Of a stretch of 64,000 nucleotides of DNA, positions 37,448 to 47,615 are shown piece by piece. Below the pieces are notes generated by a model. It ran no database searches. It had not been told where the DNA came from and saw only the letters and a program-made list of their open reading frames with translations. The stretch is from Acidianus infernus (GTDB taxonomy: Archaea > Thermoproteota > Thermoprotei_A > Sulfolobales > Sulfolobaceae), in contig NZ_WFIY01000004.1 of assembly GCF_009729545.1 (NCBI RefSeq), positions 1,710,001 to 1,774,000 of the forward strand. The letters are read 5' to 3'. A program made the position numbers and the translations under genes. Each line of letters opens with the position of its first letter. Positions within the stretch are counted from its first letter, which is position 1.

Positions 37448-39184
37448 ATGGTTAAATTTAGCGTCGGCAAATTACCTTATTTCGAGAAATGGATAATCTT
37501 AGGAACTTTAATAGGTATTGCTGTAGGGTTATTTTCTATAGCCTTTACAATTCTCCTAGATTTTTTTCAATTACTCTTTATTCATATTATTTTACACGTA
37601 AGTTACCCTAAACCTCTAGGAGAAGGGGGAAATTTAAGAATACCTCCTTTTCATCCTAACTTTCTAATTCCTGCAATACTTGGACTCGGAGGCTTGATAG
37701 CTGGCATTATCATATACAGAATCTCTCCAGAGACCGCAGGTGGCGGAGTCGATTTTGCAATAACTGTTTATCATAAATTACAAGGTAAAATGAGAAAAAG
37801 AGTAGCCCTTGTAGAGCTTTTTACGTCAACAATTATTTTAGGCTCTGGAGGTAGCGCAGGAGATTTAGGCCCTATGGGGCTAATAGGTGGATCTTTGGCC
37901 TCAACTATTGCCCAACTTTTTGACCTAACTCCCGAGGATATGAGAAGAGCAGTAGCTGTAGGAATAGGCTCTGGAGTAGGAGCAATATTCAAAGCACCTA
38001 TAGGAGGAGCATTATTATCTGCCGAGATACTCTACAGACGAGACCTAGAGCCGGAGGTTATCTTGCCTTCAATGATTTCCTCAGCAATTGCTTATTCGAT
38101 TTACGGTTCATATGTGGGCTTTCAACCTATATTTGGACTTTATCCTTTCCAATTTTCACCCCTTCGTTTGCCATTTTATGCTTTATTAGGAGTCATAATA
38201 GGGTTATTTTCAATATTATTTGTAAAAATTTATTCTACGATTACGTTGGCATTTAAGAAAATGAAAATAAGAGATGAAATAAAGCCCGCAATAGGTGGAG
38301 TTCTAGCAGGCTTACTAATTCTGATCTTCCCAGAAGTAATGGGCACGGGATATGGATGGGATAACCTACTTGAATTCGGCGTTATACCTTTCTCTTCTTT
38401 GCCTTGTATTTTCCTCCTTTTAGTAGGTTTAGTTAAAATGCTTGCATCCTCGCTTACTATAGGTAGCGGTGGTTCAGGGGGAATAGAGGCTCCCGCTTTT
38501 GAAATAGGCGCATTCATAGGTGCATCTTACGGTTTAATATTACATGATCTGTTTCCCAAAGTTGTCCCAGTAATAGCTCCATTTGTAGTAATAGGAATGC
38601 TTACAATGTTCGGCGCTTCCGCAAAGGCTCCACTATCTGTAATGATAATAATAACTGAAATGACTTCATCTCTCCAATTATTGCCTGGAGAAATGATAGC
38701 TGTTGCATTAGCTTACGTAATTTCTGGGAAGTATACTTTATATCCTGCGCAATACCCGACTAGGAGAGAGTCTCCAGCTCATAGGAGCGAGTACGAGGTT
38801 CCGATATTGGAGAACATAAAAATTAGTGAAGTACCGTTTACTGAGCTAAGGATAAATGAAAATGAAGACGTAATGAGCGCAAGAAAGCTAATGGAGGAAG
38901 AGGGTTATTTTTCTCTTCCAGTAGTTGATAATGAAGGGAACTTTGTAGGAGCAGTATTTTATAAAGACGTTGCTAATAAGAAGGGGAAAGTTATCGAATA
39001 CACTATAAGAGGAATACCTTATGTTACTCCAAACTCTAATATTGAAAATGCATGGGAAATAATAACGAGAACAAAATCTAGGTGGGTTGCAGTTGTAGAA
39101 AAAGGTAAACTAATAGGAGTAGTAACTTTGGAAGATCTGTTTAATGTATATGAAAAAGAGCTTAAGAAGGTTCATAAAGATTGA
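37448..39184 (+). CDS. ClC-family chloride channel/transporter with CBS domains
   Basis: The 578-residue protein has a ClC membrane core (residues 1-440) and a C-terminal CBS pair (about 455-570). The selectivity-filter motifs are GSGGSAGDLGP (GSGxP-like, with Asp replacing part of the usual motif), GIGSGVGAIFKAPIGGALL and GSGGSGGIEAPAFEIGA. CBS domains show ELRINENEDVMSARKLMEEEGYFSLPVVD and TKSRWVAVVEKGKLIGVVTLEDL, and normally sense adenine nucleotides. In an acidophile such a carrier could help balance charge or protons. The 231-base gap before it shows nothing but an AT-rich promoter region. Confidence 0.9.
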   Translation: MVKFSVGKLPYFEKWIILGTLIGIAVGLFSIAFTILLDFFQLLFIHIILHVSYPKPLGEGGNLRIPPFHPNFLIPAILGLGGLIAGIIIYRISPETAGGGVDFAITVYHKLQGKMRKRVALVELFTSTIILGSGGSAGDLGPMGLIGGSLASTIAQLFDLTPEDMRRAVAVGIGSGVGAIFKAPIGGALLSAEILYRRDLEPEVILPSMISSAIAYSIYGSYVGFQPIFGLYPFQFSPLRLPFYALLGVIIGLFSILFVKIYSTITLAFKKMKIRDEIKPAIGGVLAGLLILIFPEVMGTGYGWDNLLEFGVIPFSSLPCIFLLLVGLVKMLASSLTIGSGGSGGIEAPAFEIGAFIGASYGLILHDLFPKVVPVIAPFVVIGMLTMFGASAKAPLSVMIIITEMTSSLQLLPGEMIAVALAYVISGKYTLYPAQYPTRRESPAHRSEYEVPILENIKISEVPFTELRINENEDVMSARKLMEEEGYFSLPVVDNEGNFVGAVFYKDVANKKGKVIEYTIRGIPYVTPNSNIENAWEIITRTKSRWVAVVEKGKLIGVVTLEDLFNVYEKELKKVHKD

Positions 39185-39190
39185 GTTAAT

Positions 39191-39529
39191 TTACAAAACT
39201 GGGGGTTAAGGGGGCGGAAAGCCTCGCAGGCGGGGATGGATAGCCCCCTTATAGAAAGTTTTTAAAACTGTCAAACTATTTTTTCTTTTAGTGACGTTAA
39301 TGACGCTCCTCCCCAGCTCGACTGAGGGCTCAATGGGACTGTGAGAGGGGCAACCAGAATTCCTCTCTAAGGGACTAGATGAATGAAAGTCCCTCACTCT
39401 TCCAATGGGGGTGGTTCTCTGAGCCACCCGACTGCCCACCAGATGAGAGATGTAATCCCGAATCAATGGTGGGAACTATGAACCCCTTGGGAGGGAACCC
39501 TCGCTCTTCCAGGGCGGGGAGGAAGTCAG
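39191..39529 (+). mobile_element. IS200/IS605-like non-autonomous element (copy C, most complete)
   Basis: TTAC at 39191-39194 precedes a left end with GGGGGTTAAGGGGGCGG and a closing GGGGGC/GCCCCC hairpin. The body runs through CGTTAATGACGC, CTCCCCAGCTCGACTG, AGAGGGGCAACCAG, GATGAATGAAAGTCCCTC and CTCTGAGCCACCCG to a terminal hairpin (CCCTCGC...GGGCGGGG) and GGAAGTCAG at 39529. Two short insertions or duplications lie near 39410-39480 compared with copy B. No transposase or tnpB gene is inside. The right end has entered the 3' part of the HEPN gene. Confidence 0.75.
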
Positions 39530-39845
39530 TAATTTCCTGAACTAAATATTTAGAAAGTTCTAAGCATTTTATTGCGAGATCTTCTTTTAAGCTTTCATAA
39601 CCATAATCTGCGTCCTTTCTTCTCTCATATAAATATAAGCATTCCCTTGCTAATTCGTCTTTACCCATATGCTTTAAAATGTTAATTAATTTATCATCTC
39701 TTTTAGGAATAGTTGTTCTAAGCTTTCTAGCTAATTTCTCAATTTCCATCCTCACTGCAAAATATGAAGCTGAAACGGCTTTATTATAACACCCGTTTTT
39801 TATATCTATTTCTGCTTCCTTTAATAGTATATCAACTTTGTCCAT
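39375..39845 (-). CDS. HEPN-domain protein with C-terminus replaced by an inserted element
   Basis: The first 105 residues are a typical HEPN domain: KVDILLKEAEIDIKNGCYNKAVSASYFAVRMEIEKL, then CLYLYERRKDADYGYESLKEDLAIKCLELSKYL. From residue 106 on (TDFLPALEERGFPPKGF...) the reading frame runs through the right end of IS-like copy C and ends at 39375, so the last 50 residues are element-derived. The original domain may be nearly complete and functional. It overlaps the upstream nucleotidyltransferase-like gene by 14 bases, the layout of HEPN/MNT toxin-antitoxin pairs. Confidence 0.75.
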   Translation of the reverse strand: MDKVDILLKEAEIDIKNGCYNKAVSASYFAVRMEIEKLARKLRTTIPKRDDKLINILKHMGKDELARECLYLYERRKDADYGYESLKEDLAIKCLELSKYLVQEITDFLPALEERGFPPKGFIVPTIDSGLHLSSGGQSGGSENHPHWKSEGLSFI

Positions 39846-40095
39846 TCTGGATTACGTAAAAGTTTATTGAACAGTTGTACTTAGAATTAACATCTAAAGC
39901 TACGTCGGCAATACTCATAATAACGTCGTCAGTCTTATTCTTAACAACAACAAGAACATTACTATCGTAAACTTTCTCGTTCTCATCTAAACCAATGATC
40001 ATAACGAGGTTATTTCCTAACCTTTCTTTCAAAGATTTTGTAAACTCGAAAAGGGCAGAATCCCACTCTCTCGTAAAATTTAATGAGTACATCAA
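39832..40095 (-). CDS. MNT-type nucleotidyltransferase-like protein, degenerate active site
   Basis: The 87-residue protein has the size and secondary structure of a minimal nucleotidyltransferase, the usual antitoxin partner of HEPN. The catalytic signature GSxxxG...DxD is not intact: the corresponding segment reads MIIGLDENEKVYDSNVLVVV. It is therefore probably not an active AMP-transferase, although it might still bind the HEPN partner. It precedes and overlaps the HEPN gene by 14 bases. Identification rests on the pair arrangement and weak sequence pattern. Confidence 0.55.
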   Translation of the reverse strand: MMYSLNFTREWDSALFEFTKSLKERLGNNLVMIIGLDENEKVYDSNVLVVVKNKTDDVIMSIADVALDVNSKYNCSINFYVIQNGQS

Positions 40096-40112
40096 TATAA
40101 AAAGAGAGATTA

Positions 40113-42095
40113 TTAAAATAAAATTCTTACATCAACTGCAAAGGCCCCTTTCTCGTTAACAATTAATGGGTTAATATCCATTTCCTTGATATTGAGGTCT
40201 ACTATCATTCTAGATACAGTAACTATTGTCCTTATTAACGAACCTTCATCATATCCTCTTTTCCTTGCAGTTAACATATCATGAACCTTACTTTCCTTAA
40301 GCATTTCTAAAGCCTCGTCCTCATAGACCGGAGAAATTCCGTAACTAACGTTCTTTAAAACCTCAACGTAAATTCCTCCACTACCTACAAGAACTGTATG
40401 ACCAAATACTGGATCCTTTAAACCTCCTACAAACACTTCCAACCCTGTTAATTGCTCTTGAATCATAACCCTCTTAGTTATTTGTGAAAGTTGTTTATAC
40501 ACGCTCTTTACCATATCCTTCTCAACGTTCATTACAACGCCTTTCATTTCAGTCTTATGCAAGGGCTTATCTGCGGAAATCTTCATTACAACAGGATAAC
40601 CAATACTGTCAGCAACTCTTTGCGCCTCTTCTTCCGACTGTGCAATACCCCATTTAGGAGTTTTTATTCCGTATATTTCCATTAACTTCAGTGCCTCATA
40701 GTCTGCTAAATACTCTTTACCTTTAGTAAGTTCTACTGCAGAGGAAATTGGCTGTGCAATCCTTATTTTCTTTCTAGGATTAGGCTTTGAGGTTAAATAC
40801 CTTATTGCTCTAACTGCGGCCTCTGGAAAATTAAAAGCCGGAATTGATGCAGACTCTAGGATTCTTAATGCAGAATCCTCATCAACACCCATCATTACTC
40901 CTACTACTCCTTTACCTTTATAATTCAACAAAACCTTGGCAACTTCACTACAGCTTACTACTGGTAAAGATTGAACAATTACAAGTTTTGTACAATCGAG
41001 ATCTTGCACTATTTTCATTGCCTCTGCATATCTATCTCTTCCTGCATCACCTGATAAATCCAAAGGATTCTTTGGCAAACTAGTTACAGGTAGTATTTTC
41101 CTAAGTTCGTCCTTTATTCTATCCGGTATATCAACCATATTTAACCCGCTCCTTGAAATCGCATCAGAAGTTAATACTCCGTGACCCCCGCTGTTCGTTA
41201 CTACTAGAATATCTCCTTTTATTGGCTCAGGAGAAGTTACAAACCTTGTTAGATTAAGGAAGTCACTTAAGTCTTCTACAAATATTCCTCCGACAGTCTT
41301 TATTGCGGCCTTAAATACTTCATATGAGCCTGCTAAACTACCAGTGTGAGTTTTAACTGCTTCAGCACCTTTTGCTGTAGCCCCTCCTTTTATAAAAACT
41401 ACAGGCTTTCTTGAGGCCGCGTCAGGTACTACGTCTAGGAACTTCTCACCGTCTGAAACCCCTTCAAGGTAAACAAATATCGCTCTAGTTTCTGGATCTC
41501 TGGATAAGTAATCAATTACTTCATATTCTTTTACGTCTGCCTGATTGCCCATGCTAACTAGGAAGCTTATTCCGGTTCTTGTCCTTTGAGCCCAATCCAG
41601 CATGTAAGCTCCTATTCCACCGCTTTGAACAACTAAAGCTATTTCTCCCCTTTGAACATTAGCATAAGCAAAGGTACCGTTAAAGTCTGGAGAAATTAAA
41701 CCCATTGTATTTGGTCCTAAAACTCTTATTCCGCCCTTTCTGGCTGTAGAAATTAATTCCTCCTCAAGCTTAGCTCCTTCTTCTCCTACTTCTCTGAAGC
41801 CAGAAGTTATAACGATTGAGGCTTTTACTCCTTTCTCAACGGCGTCTTCCATAACCTCTACAGCAAACTGCCTTGGTACCGAAATGATGGCTAAATCCAC
41901 GTCTCCGGGAATTTCCTTCAATGTTTTATAAGATTTCATTCCTTCTATTTCTTCAGCCTTATTATTTACTGGATAAATTTTCCCTCTGTAAGTTGATAGC
42001 AAGTTCCTTAAAATTATGTTACCTATCTTTTCTCTATTTCTTGAAGCTCCTACTACCGCTATCGATTTTGGTCTAAAAAGAGGGTCTAATGACAT
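40113..42095 (-). CDS. Acyl-CoA synthetase (ADP-forming), fused alpha-beta subunits
   Basis: The 660-residue protein fuses the alpha part (CoA-binding domain, residues 1-130, with SIAVVGASRNREKIGNIILR; succinyl-CoA ligase-like domains to about 440) to a C-terminal ATP-grasp beta part (about 445-660, with YGIKTPKWGIAQSEEEAQRVADSIG). The phosphorylated His250 sits in VKTHTGSLAGS. It interconverts an acyl-CoA, ADP and phosphate with the acid, CoA and ATP. Substrates in archaea include acetate, aromatic acids and, in Thaumarchaeota, 3-hydroxypropionate or 4-hydroxybutyrate. The exact acid is not known here. It ends 18 bases after the MNT-like gene begins upstream on the same strand. Confidence 0.88.
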   Translation of the reverse strand: MSLDPLFRPKSIAVVGASRNREKIGNIILRNLLSTYRGKIYPVNNKAEEIEGMKSYKTLKEIPGDVDLAIISVPRQFAVEVMEDAVEKGVKASIVITSGFREVGEEGAKLEEELISTARKGGIRVLGPNTMGLISPDFNGTFAYANVQRGEIALVVQSGGIGAYMLDWAQRTRTGISFLVSMGNQADVKEYEVIDYLSRDPETRAIFVYLEGVSDGEKFLDVVPDAASRKPVVFIKGGATAKGAEAVKTHTGSLAGSYEVFKAAIKTVGGIFVEDLSDFLNLTRFVTSPEPIKGDILVVTNSGGHGVLTSDAISRSGLNMVDIPDRIKDELRKILPVTSLPKNPLDLSGDAGRDRYAEAMKIVQDLDCTKLVIVQSLPVVSCSEVAKVLLNYKGKGVVGVMMGVDEDSALRILESASIPAFNFPEAAVRAIRYLTSKPNPRKKIRIAQPISSAVELTKGKEYLADYEALKLMEIYGIKTPKWGIAQSEEEAQRVADSIGYPVVMKISADKPLHKTEMKGVVMNVEKDMVKSVYKQLSQITKRVMIQEQLTGLEVFVGGLKDPVFGHTVLVGSGGIYVEVLKNVSYGISPVYEDEALEMLKESKVHDMLTARKRGYDEGSLIRTIVTVSRMIVDLNIKEMDINPLIVNEKGAFAVDVRILF

Positions 42096-42210
42096 ACATT
42101 ACTTTTGGAACCGAGATTAAAATTTCCTATGTATATTCATTTATAGATTTCTAATTAACCTTGTTAAAAGCCAATAATACTTAAATATGTAAAAGAGTAT
42201 ATAAGTAAAT

Positions 42211-42534
42211 ATGGGAAAACTTACAATCGAGATCTCAGATGAAGTGGAGAGGGAACTTAGGACTTTCGTTGCCCTTGGCGGTTATAAGAAGGGTAAGTTA
42301 AGTAAGGTAGTTGAGGAATCCATAAAGGAATACATATCGAGACACAAAATTACTGTAAGGGATGACGAGATCCAATTTAATCTGAAAGACTTAGAGAAGG
42401 ATAAGTTATACCTTGTAGATTATGAGGGTGAAAAGTACGCAATCCAAGTGACTTCTGATAATAAAATTAGACTTTATGAGGTATTGGAAGTTGAAAATAA
42501 AGCTGTGGAAGGTGGAAATAATATTAGAAGTTAA
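42211..42534 (+). CDS. Ribbon-helix-helix-like protein, 107 aa
   Basis: The first 45 residues (KLTIEISDEVERELRTFVALGGYKKGKLSKVVEESIKEYI) fit a ribbon-helix-helix DNA-binding domain: a short strand, a helix, a turn and a second helix. The C-terminal half is a small charged strand-rich domain. It is the first of three overlapping genes ending with a metallo-hydrolase. It could regulate this small operon or act as an antitoxin-like factor; neither is shown. Confidence 0.6.
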   Translation: MGKLTIEISDEVERELRTFVALGGYKKGKLSKVVEESIKEYISRHKITVRDDEIQFNLKDLEKDKLYLVDYEGEKYAIQVTSDNKIRLYEVLEVENKAVEGGNNIRS

Positions 42535-42661
42535 TTCTGAAGAGCTAAAGCCTTGTGAAGGTAAGATTATACCTTCATGGAGCTATAGGAAGATGAAGAA
42601 CGTAAAGTTTTACGTTCATCAAGACGAGAAAGGTAACGTTAAAATTAGGAAAATAGGATAG
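42512..42661 (+). CDS. Small hypothetical protein, 49 aa
   Basis: The frame begins further upstream, but a GTG at 42512 gives a better protein (MEIILEVNSEELKPCEGKII and onward) overlapping the RHH-like gene by 23 bases. The product is charged and strand-rich with no known motif. Its TAG runs into the GTG/ATG of the metallo-hydrolase, supporting translational coupling. A start at ATG 42476 would add 12 residues (RYWKLKIKLWK) that look like out-of-frame noise. Confidence 0.5.
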   Translation: MEIILEVNSEELKPCEGKIIPSWSYRKMKNVKFYVHQDEKGNVKIRKIG

Positions 42662-42663
42662 TG

Positions 42664-43461
42664 ATGCAAATGCCATGTACAGGAATTCATGCAGTACCCT
42701 CTGGGCCTATAGAATTTCCAGAGCTAGTCTACTCTTTTATTGTATGCGACGAGAAGGTAGTAATGATAGACGGAGGAGTTGCAAATAGCATAATGGACGT
42801 TAGTTTTCTCGATAAACTTGATTATCTAGTAATCACACACCTTCACATTGATCATATAGGTTTAATTCCGGATATAGTTTCAACCTATAAGCCTAAAATA
42901 CTAGTTTATGAAGGTTACAAGAAATACCTTGAGAATCCAGATAAGATAAATAAGACAGCAAGGCAAGTTTTAGGAGAACTGGTGGACATTTACGGAGAAG
43001 TTAAACCGATTAATGGAGATATACTAGAAGTTAAAGGAGGAGAAGAGATAAAGATAGGGAAAAACACGATGAAGATATTTTACACTCCCGGTCACGCTAG
43101 ACATCATATTTCAGTAATGATTGGAGATATGCTTTATACCGGAGATTCTGCAGGAGGAAGATATAACGGAATTCCTTTCCCTACTACTCCTCCGCCCTTA
43201 GATTTAGAGAAGTATATTTCTAGCCTAGAGTTCCAAATTTCACTGAAACCTAGATTAATTGGCTTATCTCATGGAGGGTTTACTTCGTCATCTCACCTCT
43301 TAGAGCATTTAGAGCAAATAAAGAATAACCAACATGTAGATATAAACCTTGGAGGTACTCAAGGAGAAATTCTAAGAAGACATTTGGAGATTAATTATAA
43401 GGGATTAGAAGAAGCTAGGTTAAAAGCCGTAGGGAACAAAGGGCTTTCACAGAAGCCTTAA
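42664..43461 (+). CDS. MBL-fold metallo-hydrolase
   Basis: This 265-residue protein has the metallo-beta-lactamase signature THLHIDHIG (HxHxDH), then FYTPGHARHH, LYTGDSAGG and GLSHGG, which supply the two-metal ligands. Substrates in the family range from thioesters to nucleic acids and cannot be fixed here. I favour ATG 42664; GTG at 42661 directly overlaps the preceding TAG. Helical extensions at the C-terminus end in GNKGLSQKP. It closes the three-gene operon begun by the RHH-like protein. Confidence 0.85.
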   Translation: MQMPCTGIHAVPSGPIEFPELVYSFIVCDEKVVMIDGGVANSIMDVSFLDKLDYLVITHLHIDHIGLIPDIVSTYKPKILVYEGYKKYLENPDKINKTARQVLGELVDIYGEVKPINGDILEVKGGEEIKIGKNTMKIFYTPGHARHHISVMIGDMLYTGDSAGGRYNGIPFPTTPPPLDLEKYISSLEFQISLKPRLIGLSHGGFTSSSHLLEHLEQIKNNQHVDINLGGTQGEILRRHLEINYKGLEEARLKAVGNKGLSQKP

Positions 43462-43515
43462 TAGGCACTCTAGCCCCGCGGCTAAAGAAAAATTTTAATT
43501 TGAGGAAAAAAAGTT

Positions 43516-45405
43516 TTATGGTTCTCTAGTCTCTTCAAGTATCTCATCTATAGCTTCCGTTCTAAATCCAGATTTTACTGCTATATAATGGAATATTAAA
43601 ACTACTATAGCAGCTATTATAACATCAGTCGGGAAGGGTATTATTGGATCTAATCCTAGTGCTCCGAAATAAGATAATAAGAATATTGCAAATATAAATG
43701 CGAAAATCCAATAGCTCGCTTTAATCTCTTTCTTTACATCATCATTGCTGAAGCTCCATAGTACTACAACATTCGATAATGAAACTCCTATCATTATGAG
43801 AGTATAAAGTATTAAAGCAATAGTATTACCCGCAGAAAGTCCAGAAGTTGCCAAATCAAAGTCATAAGCTGTTAGTAAAATTACCGCCAAGTCTATAATT
43901 CCTAATGAATAAGCTAATTTCTTGGGGACTCCTAACCTTACAGCATAATATCCGAAGAATAAAGGAAAACCTAAGAATATTGCGGTTACTACATAAAATA
44001 GTGTTGCAAACCCTGACCAATATACTATTAGTCCAGAAGCTAATGTAGCTATTGGAGCAATTACTTTCGCCGCAGGTAATTTAAAATTCCTCTTTAAGTC
44101 TGGGGCTGTTTTTCTTAAAGTCTCTAGTCCAATTCCACCCATTATATAAGTAAAGACTGTTGCAGAAGAGATGAAGCCTACTAAGGATTCCCAAGATGGG
44201 AATGGTAACATGAATATAGCTGCAATTATTGTTGCAGTAATTAAAGCTATAACTGGAACCTTCGTTCTGCCAATCTTTAAGAAGAGCCCGGGTAAATACC
44301 CATTAGTAGCAAAGCCGTAAACTGTCCTTCCAGCAGTTCCTATATAAATCCAACCAGTTCCGCTTGGAGAGAGTACTGCATCGATTAATAGAATATAGCT
44401 CCATACTGCAAATAGTGTTGCTATAGGACCAAAAACATTTGCAGTAGTAAATATTGCATAATACGGGCCACTAACTAAGTTAGAATGCGTTAATGCAGTC
44501 CAATTGCCTGGAGTTACTGGTTCTGTTTTATTACCTGCTTGAACAGTTACAGAAGACCAATCTATTGCCCCCGTAAATGCTACTTGAAGTAAGGTATAAA
44601 TTATTAGTCCTATTACTAAAGCTCCAATTACAGCAAATGGGATGTCTTTCTGAGGATTCTTTCCTTCACCACCATATTCTATTGCTTGCCTAAATCCTAG
44701 GTACGAGAATATAACTCCAGTAGTAGGTATTGCATAAAGTACTGGTGCAAAGCCAGAAAACCCTGAGGCGTTCATTGACGCGCTAGGGAAAAAGCCTCCA
44801 CCCATTGTAAAGTTAGCAGGATGGAAATAAAATGCCATTAAAAATATGACTGTAAGTACTGGAACAATTAATTTCCACCAGCCTACTCCATGAGTAACTT
44901 TACCAAGTATTCCAACTCCTGCGTACTGAAGGAGGAAGAATAATATTAATATTATGTACGCGGATAAAATTCCTAGAGGAGTTAATACTCCATTTGGATA
45001 TATTAAGCCTGGAACAAGTGCAGATAAATAAGTAATTGTTGCTGTCGCTTCTATTGCAGGGACGGAAGATGCAGATAAGAAGTATGCCCATGTTATTATA
45101 TATCCTGTAACTCCACCATGAGTATAGTGCGGATATCTTACAATTCCTCCAGATTTTGGTATTGCTGCACCTAATTCGCCATACGCTAATCCAACAAACA
45201 TTACTAAAACTCCCGCAATTATCCATGAGAGTATTCCTGCACCACCTGCATAAGCTGCAGTATACAATGCACCAAATAACCATCCAGAACCTATTACTCC
45301 TCCTACTGATAAAAATAGTAATTCCCATTTATTTAAGCTCCTCCTTAAGAGCTTATCTGAAGTCGTTCCATAATCTTTCGCTCCACCTACTTTACTACTA
45401 GACAT
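43516..45405 (-). CDS. APC-family amino acid permease
   Basis: The 629-residue membrane protein has about 14 hydrophobic segments. The first (LFLSVGGVIGSGWLFGALYTAAYAGGAGILSWIIAG) carries the G-x-x-I-G-S-G-x-x-F motif of APC transporters, and FVGLAYGELGAAIPKSGGIVRYPHYTHGG is the conserved loop after helix 2. A long loop (NKTEPVTPGNWTALTHSN) lies outside near residue 290. The substrate is probably an amino acid or amine. It is transcribed alone; the 202-base gap upstream holds its promoter and an AT-rich stretch with nothing else visible. Confidence 0.88.
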   Translation of the reverse strand: MSSSKVGGAKDYGTTSDKLLRRSLNKWELLFLSVGGVIGSGWLFGALYTAAYAGGAGILSWIIAGVLVMFVGLAYGELGAAIPKSGGIVRYPHYTHGGVTGYIITWAYFLSASSVPAIEATATITYLSALVPGLIYPNGVLTPLGILSAYIILILFFLLQYAGVGILGKVTHGVGWWKLIVPVLTVIFLMAFYFHPANFTMGGGFFPSASMNASGFSGFAPVLYAIPTTGVIFSYLGFRQAIEYGGEGKNPQKDIPFAVIGALVIGLIIYTLLQVAFTGAIDWSSVTVQAGNKTEPVTPGNWTALTHSNLVSGPYYAIFTTANVFGPIATLFAVWSYILLIDAVLSPSGTGWIYIGTAGRTVYGFATNGYLPGLFLKIGRTKVPVIALITATIIAAIFMLPFPSWESLVGFISSATVFTYIMGGIGLETLRKTAPDLKRNFKLPAAKVIAPIATLASGLIVYWSGFATLFYVVTAIFLGFPLFFGYYAVRLGVPKKLAYSLGIIDLAVILLTAYDFDLATSGLSAGNTIALILYTLIMIGVSLSNVVVLWSFSNDDVKKEIKASYWIFAFIFAIFLLSYFGALGLDPIIPFPTDVIIAAIVVLIFHYIAVKSGFRTEAIDEILEETREP

Positions 45406-45607
45406 ATTAAACTTTCAAAATGAACTTTCTTAAAAATTTATCTATATTTCGCACATAGATATATTCAGTGTTAATGCAAATAAGAGTTACTTTTATTCAT
45501 ATTTTATTAAAAATATAGATTGATGGCGAAAATGACAGACTTAAAATAAACAATTTTTAAACTAAGTTAACATTATCAACCTTTTATAAAATGAAAGAAG
45601 AAAAAGC

Positions 45608-47575
<1,968 letters not shown>

Positions 47576-47615
47576 ATTATATCGTATAAATATACTTATA
47601 CTTTCTTAAAAAACA

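Noticed and set aside
39206..39466. Minus-strand 86-codon frame within the IS-like copy C
   Set aside because: It follows the repeat sequence itself and has no protein-like pattern.
44900..45328. 142-codon frame in the amino acid permease
   Set aside because: It overlaps a clear membrane transporter on the same strand in another frame and has many Cys, Arg and Ser from shifted codons.
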